Positions 58,310 to 64,000 of a DNA stretch of 64,000 nt are shown piece by piece; within the stretch, counting starts at the first letter, position 1, and each line of letters starts with the position of its first letter. The stretch lies in NCBI GenBank assembly GCA_018902385.1, contig JABSSW010000004.1, forward strand, positions 930,001-994,000, written 5' to 3'. The notes beneath the pieces were generated by a model. That model saw only the letters and a list, made by a program, of their open reading frames with translations. It was not told the DNA's origin and ran no database searches. Made by a program: the position numbers and the translations under genes. The stretch is from Physcia stellaris. Its lineage: Eukaryota; Ascomycota; Lecanoromycetes; Caliciales; Physciaceae.

Positions 58310-58722
58310 GAGTAACTTTTTTCGACCTCGTAAACCTCGTACCTATTAGACCTCGTAGAGCTCCTTAAGTGATTTTACCGTGAGAATTCCATTTGCGGAT
58401 GTAGCTAATCGTCTGATCTTGACGCACTAGAATCGTTGCGTTTTATTCATCTTGACATCATTTTCTCATCGTTTTCAATATTATCTCATACTACTACTCA
58501 TACGATAGCGACGATGCAAAGTGACGTGTAAATGTAATAACGATAAAAAATGCAATAACGATAATCATAGAGACAATAATACAATTAATATTGAAAAACA
58601 TGAAAAGAATTACGTCATGATTTCAAAATTCGAATTAATTCGAAAAAAAGATTTTCAATTTCGTCACAACGAAATCGTTAACGAGAACTAATTCGTCGAT
58701 TGAATTCAATTAACTAACGAAA

Positions 58723-58794
58723 TTTACGAGTACTCGTAAACTTCGTAGATTTCGTGAAAATTGTGTTTCAGATTTCTGTTTACGAAATCTACGA
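58723..58794. repeat. palindromes at the margin of the AT-rich block
   Basis: TTTACGAGTACTCGTAAA (58723-58740) is a perfect 18-bp palindrome; immediately after it TCGTAGATTTCGT (58743-58755) pairs with ACGAAATCTACGA (58782-58794). Related CCTCGTA motifs recur at 58336-58372. They may mark the end of a repeat element. Confidence 0.7.
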
Positions 58795-60063
58795 GATTTA
58801 CGAAATCGAAAAAAAGTTATTTTGACGATTTTTAATTCTTGATTATCAATAATTTGACATGAAACAAACATTTGCAAAAAAAATATCATTATTATTCGAT
58901 CAAGTAATAAGCACATCAAACATGATATGACAACGAACGTCTCGTCACAATTTCACATTGTTGTTGTATCAAATTCAAATGAATTGTAAAATAATTTTAC
59001 GATCAACAAGCTATTATCAAGATTAATTGATAAATCGATGAAAAAATTATGTGAATTTGATTTTTTCATCAAATTATTTAGTCGAGAAATCATGACGTCG
59101 CGACATCTGATGTCGAACGATTTAACAGAAAATTAATGTCACATTTGAAATTTTCAACTTAAAATCGCGACAAATTACGATAAAACAATCGTTGTTGACG
59201 ATTATATTGTGTCATTGCAATTTGTATATTTTCGAAAATATCATTCGAATGCAAAAAGTTGTAAAATTTTTGACATCGAAAAAAAACATTTCTTTTTGTT
59301 TCGCGAATATCAAATATTTGAAATCATTGAAAATTGATGATTATGTTTTTTAAAAACGAATTCATATCAAAATAATCATTTTTGATATATCGTCGAATTA
59401 ATTTCATGACATCTGAAATTCTATTGAATATGTGATAATTAATTGAAATAATAAACTTGAAAAAAACTTTGAATTTCAAAAATTAAACGCATTTTAACGT
59501 CAAGTCGTTGTTGAAAAAAAGTTACACGAAAATAATTGAAAAATCAATTAACAAATTGCACGTGATTAATTTTAAATGTTTAACATTCGATTTTTTACAT
59601 AATTATCTGTAACATTTTTTTGTTTAGTCATAATTGAAATCATTTTACATTTGTTTCATTGATTTTGATAATTGATTTCATTGAATTTCGATTTCGTACG
59701 ATTTACATTTGTGTTAATTATTTTTTTTTGATGTTCATTTTCGAAAAACGATTGACAATAAAAATCGTCGTTAATCGTTCATTGTTTATCTTTTAAAAAC
59801 AACAAAATCGAATTTTTTTATTATACGACAATCATTTTATCGATTGTCTATTTTTTCGAACGACGAAATTTTTTATATCATTATTATCGAATTTCGAAAT
59901 TTCAATTGCATACGATTTGAATTGACGACAAGATTCGAATCAACACGTTGCATTTTTCGTTGTTGAATTTTTCGAATTTAAATTTGTATATTTTCGAATT
60001 GTTTTTTTGATTTGATATTTTGCATCGTTTGCAAACAAAATATCAAACATATTTTCAAATCGA

Positions 60064-61147
60064 TTGTTGAAATTTTCATTACGAATAATGAAAAAAAACG
60101 ATTACGAAAAATTGTTATTATTGAGCAAAATAATTTCTGAAACGATTCAATCAAAACGCACATTCATAAACGATATCAACACGAACATTACGTATTATTC
60201 AACGATCAAAGCATTTTTTTTTACGTTAATGATCAAAAAATTCAAAAATATTATATTGAAAATCACAACGAATTGCTCGAGTTACGAAATTTTTCGATCA
60301 CACATATATTACGATTTCAAGATTTTTGTAACGATTGCAAATTCTGAATTACATCAACGAAAAATATCGTCAATGAAAATTATTTTCATTTCATTTCGAA
60401 AACATTCACGCAATTTGCAGTCGATATTTTTTTTTTCAAAATTTCAATTAACAACGTCTGTTCATTTTATTCGCAAATTTTCACGCAAAATGTTTAGAAA
60501 ATTTGACGATTTCATGCAAAAATTTCAGTAATTCGTGAATTTCAATCACGAATTCAAGCACGAGAATTTAACGTCTGAAAAATACATATTGCAATTTTGA
60601 ATTTTGTTCGTTGAAACGTTCAAAAACTGAATTGATAACGATAAAAAAATTCAAACATTGATTAACAAAAAAAAATGTCATTGAAAATGACAAGAAAAAA
60701 TTCAAAAAAATTATTTGCGACAAGTATTTTGTCAAAAAAAAATTCATTTTTATTGACGACGAACGTATCGATCGAATTTTGAATACAATTCAACAAACAA
60801 ATAAAATTTTTCGAAAATATTACGAACAATTTAACAAAATTTTTGTCGAAAACGACGATCAAAATTATATCGTGAACAACACGTTGACAAAATATAAACG
60901 TATGTTTTTGATTTTTTTTATCAAACAATTCATCAACGATATACGAATTTTGAAATTACGACAACGAATATATGCTAAATATATCGAAAACATGATCGCA
61001 AAAATGAAAAACTTAACAAAAATTTGCGTTTTAACAGAAAAAATGTTTAACGTCATGCAATCTAAAAAACGTTTAAAATTTCAAATACAAAAAACAATCA
61101 AAAACGAACGATTTAAAATTTTCGAATTTTATTTGAAACTATCATGA
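60064..61147 (+). other. open stretches of unassigned repeat-derived sequence
   Basis: Two plus-strand open stretches (60064-60531 and 60779-61147) with very Lys/Ile/Phe/Asn-rich translations. They are opposite in orientation to the Ty3/Gypsy fossil and may belong to another decayed element. I recognise no domain, and AT bias alone lengthens open frames here. Confidence 0.35.
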
Positions 61148-61999
61148 ATCGTGTTTGTATGACTGTATTGATTGATTAACTAAACGAAAACAATAAGTTT
61201 GCAGAAACAAGTAAATACAAAATATTGAAATTGCAAACAATGTGCGACGTCAAATTTCAAATCACGTTAATTTCGACGTGAAATTAAAACATAATTCGTT
61301 GTTCGATCATATCATATCAACTATTTATTTGTCAGACATTTGTCAAGTCTATTTGTCAAACATGTTCGTAACATTATTTTTCTTTTTTCGCGAGCGTCGT
61401 TTCGACGATTCGTCGTTAATTCGAGACGAGAACGTTGTCGATTGTCTTGAATGAATTCAGAATTCGAAATTTTTACGATTATCATTTTTTGATTTTCTCA
61501 ATATGTTGCATCAAGTCACAGTTCAGTAAAATCGAACAACAATTTCTGAAAATGTTTTTGACACGATTCAATTCTTTATGCGACGTAAATTTTGACTGTA
61601 AACAACGTCGAAACGATAATAATGAAATTTGAAATTGAAAGAAAAATTTTGAAACGAGCGAATAAAATCAAAATGAATTCAAATTTAATTGAGATTTTTC
61701 AAATTTTAATCGAACGTAACTTCAATAAATGTCAAAACGACGATTTTTTTTCGAGAACGACGACGATTTGCAAATGAATTTTGATCATCGATTTGAAAAA
61801 CGAAAAAAATGATTTTGAATGATTTCGAATTTGCGACGATGAAATGAATTCGATAATAATCATTCATCACGTCACGAACATTATCGAATTCATCGTTATC
61901 GACGTAATATCAAATTCGATCATGCGATCAATTTGATCAATTGACACGATATTGAAAACGATCGTAATGATATCGAAACTTTAAAATGTCGTTTATTTT

Positions 62000-64000
62000 T
62001 CATTCGAAATTTTCGTTGATTACAACGAGATCGAATAATTCGTTGATTTGATTTTCGAAAAAATCACAAAAAATTTTGCGAAAAAGTCAACAATAAAACA
62101 CATCATAAATTCGCATTGTTTCAAATAATTCAAATTGATAAAAACTGCTCATACGTTTCAACATTTTGTATGAATCAAATTTTTTGTCATCAAACTTGTC
62201 GAATGATTTAGCGATTTTGATGTTTCGTCGATTCAAAAAAACGTAATTTTTTTCGACGTATTCGACGATTTTGCGATGTTTGTTAATTTGTGTCGTTATG
62301 CGTTTTTGAATTATTTCGACGTGAACTCGTATATAATCGAAAATGTTTTGCATTGTGTTCGTGATGTTTTTCGTTTTAACGATCAAAAATCGCTTTTTTG
62401 TCGTGACATACGAGATAAAATTCGATGAGAAACTTATACGTGAATGAAAATTCTTGTTGACGAAAAACGATGACAATTCAATAAATGCAAAAATCGCGTT
62501 ATTGTTTGCAAATTCGATCATAAATAATCAAACGTTTCAATCGTTTTGCATGTAATTGCAATATTGTCGTAATTGTTTTTCGATGTTTTGATTGATTTTT
62601 TCGATTTGATCATCAATTTCTGAATGAAAAATCGTGAAAAATTTACATTTGATGTCGAGAATTTTGCAAAAAACTTGTCATACAAAAAAAACGAATTGAA
62701 AATTTCGATCAAATGTTATGAAAAAAAACAAATCATGAATACGAAACACGTATTGAATGAATATTTTTGTTGTGATTTCAACACTCGTGCTCTCGTTTTT
62801 CGTTGTACATGATGCATAATGACGTTTTTTACTAAATTTGTCGATTATCGTGCAAATGACATTATGATTGTAAACGTCAAATAATTTCGTGATGAAATCA
62901 ATGAATATATTCGTTCAACGTTGCAAAAATATGATCAAAAAAATGAATAATTCGTTTTTACGATTTCTGAAAACTTTAATTCGTTAACATTCGTGACAAT
63001 TACGTACGTATCGACGAATTGTTTTGCGCATGTTAAATCAATAATAATCACGACGTAAAAAATTTTTCATGCGATTAAATTCAGAATGATTCGATGCGAA
63101 AAATTCATAAATTTTTTTGAAAAAATCAACGAGCAAAAAAGCATCGACGAACACTCATAATCGATTTTTGTAATATAAAACATCGTTTTTTTCTTGACAA
63201 TCGCGTAAATTGATTTCATTCACGAAAATGAAATTTTGATTGAACGTTTCACGATATGTTTTGCAATCGTCGTTTGTCTTATTGACGACGAAAATTCGTT
63301 CGTAAATTGATTCGTCAAATTCGACGACATGAATTTCGAATCGTTCGAAAATGAACAACATTTGCTTTTTATATTGATGTCGTTCGTCGTTATCATTTTT
63401 AAATCGTGAATTCGACATGCGAATCAAAACGTCTGTTTTAACGTTTTGAATTTCTGATTGAAACTAAATGACGATATTAAATTTCGATAAAATTTTTGCT
63501 CAACGAATTTGACGAAAAATTAATTTTTTCGAAATCATGAAAATTTTCAAATTTTTGTGATCGATGAAAATCTTGATCGATTCGTCAATGTTTTCGAATT
63601 TTGAACGTCAATGTTTTAAACAACGAATAATGATCAATAACTTTTTGTCATAAATTTCGTAATTGCATTCGATTGAAATCATGTTTCGACTGTAAAAAGC
63701 AACGAAATGTAAAATTTTTTCGTCATCGTATTGCGATAGCATTTTCGCATTAACGTAATTTGAAAAATCGATTTTCAAAATGATTTGTTTGATTTTATCG
63801 TAATAACGAAATATAAAAATTTCGATCATCGTTTTCTTAAATAAATTGAAAATTTCTTTTGTTTTTGTAATTCATTCGAATTTTACGAATTTCTTGATCA
63901 TTCGAATAAGAATTTTGATTTTTTTCGAAAAGTCACGAATGAAACGTCGATAAAAATTGACGAAATTCACGAAAATTTGTATTTTCTTGAAATTGATAAA
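62000..64000 (-). mobile_element. fossil Ty3/Gypsy LTR retrotransposon, pol part, broken
   Basis: On the minus strand, in pol order from the window edge downward: the end of reverse transcriptase (63830-64000, a degraded NFYRRFI-type motif), RNase H (63608-63829, with FVAFYSR and a YEIYDKKLL motif), the connection region (63155-63427), and the integrase core and C-terminal part (about 62087-63000, ending in a chromo/SH3-like segment). This order (RT, RNase H, integrase) is that of the Ty3/Gypsy group. The copy is clearly broken with many interruptions and carries the AT-rich mutation pattern of the block; it looks old. Its 5' part lies beyond the window. I could not identify its LTRs; its lower boundary is approximate. 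Confidence 0.8.

Larger units (their letters stand above)
58310..64000. repeat. AT-rich, mutation-scarred repeat block
   Basis: From about 58.31 kb to the window end the DNA is extremely AT-rich and made of mutated repeats. By hand count in 61801-62100: 25 CpG, 34 CpA/TpG, 3 CpT/ApG and no CpC/GpG; TpA 14 against ApT 46. So C survives before A or G and is almost gone before C or T. This differs from the classical RIP signature (CpA lost, TpA gained). The left margin (58.3-58.9 kb) is less altered and holds repeated CCTCGTA motifs. Host genes were not seen in the block. Confidence 0.85.

Noticed and set aside
58310-64000. Ordinary CpA-to-TpA RIP as the explanation of the AT-rich block
   Set aside because: CpA/TpG remain common and TpA is low in hand-counted samples, the opposite of the classical RIP indices.

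Overview
The window is nuclear DNA from a filamentous ascomycete (Pezizomycotina). The signs are many 45-60 bp introns with GT..AG ends, several characteristically fungal genes (Rim15-type PAS/kinase/receiver protein, Lrg1-type LIM/RhoGAP, Erg26, Mnn10/11-like GT34, a STAND/NLR receptor, fungal CorA-like transporter, two P450s), an intron-bearing tRNA-Ile(AAU), and a sharp passage at about 58.3 kb from gene-rich DNA into a very AT-rich repeat block. I cannot fix the class (Leotiomycetes or Dothideomycetes would both fit).

Layout. 0-2.2 kb: gene-poor, possible decayed membrane-protein gene, small tandem repeat, tRNA. 3-11.7 kb: P450, small secreted protein, basic nuclear-looking protein with an internal repeat, nine-exon CorA-like transporter. 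11.9-13.3 kb: non-coding repeat cluster with a tandem duplication and a long inverted repeat. 13.7-16.3 kb: large membrane protein. 18.4-24.4 kb: NLR gene divergent from a CYP52-like P450. 25.4-29.2 kb: single-pass membrane protein and type II membrane NPP-family phosphodiesterase. 31.3-41.4 kb: Rim15, Erg26, conserved fungal protein. 42.3-52.7 kb: Lrg1-type RhoGAP, a double-UBC-fold E2-like protein, GT34 mannosyltransferase. 53.9-57.9 kb: long single-exon membrane protein. 58.3-64 kb: decayed AT-rich block whose right end carries a fossil Ty3/Gypsy element on the minus strand, running off the window.

The genes do not form an operon or an evident biosynthetic cluster. Several concern the cell envelope or membranes (GT34, Lrg1/Rho1 control, ergosterol synthesis, CorA), and Rim15 is a nutrient/quiescence kinase; I read this as ordinary housekeeping synteny, not one pathway.

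Two observations stand out. First, the AT-rich block does not have the dinucleotide signature of classical RIP (CpA to TpA): CpA and CpG are kept while CpC and CpT are almost absent and TpA is low, as if C is lost when followed by a pyrimidine. Second, five otherwise intact host genes each need exactly one single-base indel to read through, mostly at homopolymer runs; this looks more like assembly error than five pseudogenes. Exon borders were deduced by eye from splice signals, reading frame and family conservation.
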